The notes under the pieces were generated by a model. It saw only the letters and a program-made list of their open reading frames with translations, was not told the DNA's origin and made no database searches. Shown here piece by piece: positions 35,201-38,200 of a stretch of 64,000 nt of DNA. The position numbers and the translations under genes were made by a program. Source of the stretch: Poriferisodalis sp965203655 (GTDB taxonomy: Bacteria; Actinomycetota; Acidimicrobiia; Acidimicrobiales; Poriferisodalaceae); assembly GCF_965203655.1 (NCBI RefSeq), contig NZ_CBDBDD010000003.1, positions 1-64,000 of the forward strand. Direction: 5' to 3'. The first letter of the stretch is position 1. Each line of letters begins with the position of its first letter.

Positions 35201-38200
35201 GGAGTCGTCGGGGGTCTTGGGCCGCCAGCGCACCCGGTACGCGGCGCCGTGCAAGTCGGTGCCGAGGAACGTCGGGTGCTTCCACGTCAGCGCCAGCGAA
35301 CCGACCGCAGGGGCCGCCGCGAGGTCCCGCGGCGCCGAGGGAGGCCGCTGGAGCGTTATGACGTAGCTGGTGGTGCCTCCGCCGGCGGCGGTCACCACCA
35401 CCGTGATCGTCTTTTTGGTCTGCGCGGTCAGCTTCACCTCCGAGGCGACCCCGCTGGCGGCGGCCTCCCCGTCCACCGTCACCGTGGCGGTCTTGTCGCT
35501 GGTGGTGGCAGTCACCTTCACCCCGGTCACGTCAAGCGCCGCCGAGCCCTCGTAGCGGAAGGTGGCCACGTCATAGTTCTCGGGGTTGGCCCGATAGACG
35601 TCCTGCGCGACGCTGTTCCCGTCGCGGTCCACCACCGCGAACAGATCGATCGCGATCGCGTTGCCGGCCTGGTCGGTCACCGACGGCGGCGCGCTCAGCG
35701 TCGAGTCGCCCGAGATCGGCGTCGCCTCCGCCTCGGCCCTCACGCTGACGCCTCCGCTGGTGCTGGCCCACAACTGCACCTCGTGCACGACCGAGCCCGT
35801 GAGACCGGTGATCGTGTAGGAGGTGGAGGTCGCCGACACCCTCTGTCCCCGATCGTCGGGCTGCCACGCGGCGGAGTCGTCGGGGGTCTTGGGCCGCCAG
35901 CGCACCCGGTACGCGGCGCCGTGCAAGTCGGTGCCGAGGAACGTCGGGTGCTTCCACGTCAGCGCCAGCGAACCGACCGCAGGGGCCGCCGCGAGGTCCC
36001 GCGGCGCCGAGGGAGGCCGCTGGAGCGTTATGACGTAGCTGGTGGTGCCTCCGCCGGCGGCGGTCACCACCACCGTGATCGTCTTTTTGGTCTGCGCGGT
36101 CAGCTTCACCTCCGAGGCGACCCCGCTGGCGGCGGCCTCCCCGTCCACCGTCACCGTGGCGGTCTTGTCGCTGGTGGTGGCAGTCACCTTCACCCCGGTC
36201 ACGTCAAGCGCCGCCGAGCCCTCGTAGCGGAAGGTGGCCACGTCATAGTTCTCGGGGTTGGCCCGATAGACGTCCTGCGCGACGCTGTTCCCGTCGCGGT
36301 CCACCACAGCGAACAGATCGATCGCGATCGCGTTGCCGGCCTGGTCGGTCACCGACGGCGGCGCGCTCAGCGTCGAGTCGCCCGAGATCGGCGTCGCCTC
36401 CGCCTCGGCCCTCACGCTGACGCCTCCGCTGGTGCTGGCCCACAACTGCACCTCGTGCACGACCGAGCCCGTGAGACCGGTGATCGTGTAGGAGGTGGAG
36501 GTCGCCGACACCCTCTGTCCCCGATCGTCGGGCTGCCACGCGGCGGAGTCGTCGGGGGTCTTGGGCCGCCAGCGCACCCGGTACGAGGCGCCGTGCAAGT
36601 CGGTGCCGAGGAACGTCGGGTGCTTCCACGTCAGCGCCAGCGAACCGACCGCAGGGGCCGCCGCGAGGTCCCGCGGCGCCGAGGGAGGCCGCTGGAGCGT
36701 TATGACGTAGCTGGTGGTGCCTCCGCCGGCGGCGGTCACCACCACCGTGATCGTCTTTTTGGTCTGCGCGGTCAGCTTCACCTCCGAGGCGACCCCGCTG
36801 GCGGCGGCCTCCCCGTCCACCGTCACCGTGGCGGTCTTGTCGCTGGTGGTGGCAGTCACCTTCACCCCGGTCACGTCAAGCGCCGCCGAGCCCTCGTAGC
36901 GGAAGGTGGCCACGTCATAGTTCTCGGGGTTGGCCCGATAGACGTCCTGCGCGACGCTGTTCCCGTCGCGGTCCACCACAGCGAACAGATCGATCGCGAT
37001 CGCGTTGCCGGCCTGGTCGGTCACCGACGGCGGCGCGCTCAGCGTCGAGTCGCCCGAGATCGGCGTCGCCTCCGCCCGGCTCCTGACGCCGGCGCCTCCG
37101 GAGTTCCGGGCCCACACCTGTACCTCGTGCACGACCGAGCCGGTGAGGCCGGTGACGGTGTGGGAGGTCCCCGACACGTTCTGTCCGGCGTCGCTGGGCT
37201 GCCACTTGGCGGGGGCGCTGCCGTCGGCGGTCTTCTGCCGCCAGCGCACCCGGTACCCCGCGCCGGCGGTGTCGGTGCCGGCGAATTGCGGGGCCTCCCA
37301 CGACAGTGCCAGCGAATCGACGCCGGGGGTCGCCGCCAGGTTGCGCACCGCCGAGGGAGGCCGCTGGAGCGTGATGACGTAGCTGGTGGAGCCGCTGCCG
37401 TCGGAGGCGGCCACCGCCACCGTGACGGTCTTGGCCTTCAGTTCCTCCAGGGTCACCGGTGCGGAGGGTTCCCCGCTGAAGGCGGTTGTGCCGTCCACCG
37501 TCACCGAGGCGGTCTTGTCGCTGGTGGTGAGGGTGACCGTCACCTCGGTCACGCCCAGGGGTGCGCTTCCCCGGTACCGGAGCGTCGCCGCGTCGAAGGA
37601 GGGGGAGATCGCAATCGCCTCGCCGTTCTGGTCGGTCACCGACAGCGCACTCAGCTTCGAGTCGTCGGACTCGGGCCCGGGTGTCGCCACCAACCGGACC
37701 TTCTCGCCGTCTCCCGCCGCGGTCCGGGCCCACACCTCGACCTCGTAAGTCACCAGGGCGGTGAGCCCGGTGATGGTGTATTGGGGCGACGAGGACAGCT
37801 CTACGCGCTGCGGGCCTTCGTTGGGCTGCCACGAGGCGCTGCCGTCTGGGGTCCTCTCCCGCCAGCGCACCCGGTAGTGCACATCGTTGCCGAAGTTGGT
37901 GCTTGCAAAATTCGGCCCCTTCCACGTCAGCGCCAGCGAGTCTTCGCCGCGGTCGACCGCCGGGTCCCGTACCACGGTGGCAGGCCGGTCCGCCTTGATT
38001 GTGTAGCTGGTCTTGTCGCCGTTGGCGGCGGTCACGCTCACAAAGGCGTAGATCTCTTGCCTTCCATGCGTGCTTGGAATCGTGAGCAACTCACCGGACG
38101 GGTATTTGCCGCCAAAATACGAAACCTCCACCGACGCGCTGGGGTTGAGGGCGGTGGCGGCGATCCGCACCCCCGGGGCGGCGATCGGCACGAGGATCTG

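Noticed and set aside
34395..37055. CRISPR-like array suggested by regular repetition
   Set aside because: The repeats are 672 bp coding units in frame, not short repeats with spacers. The 23-bp iterons at 53341 have no unique spacers of CRISPR size.
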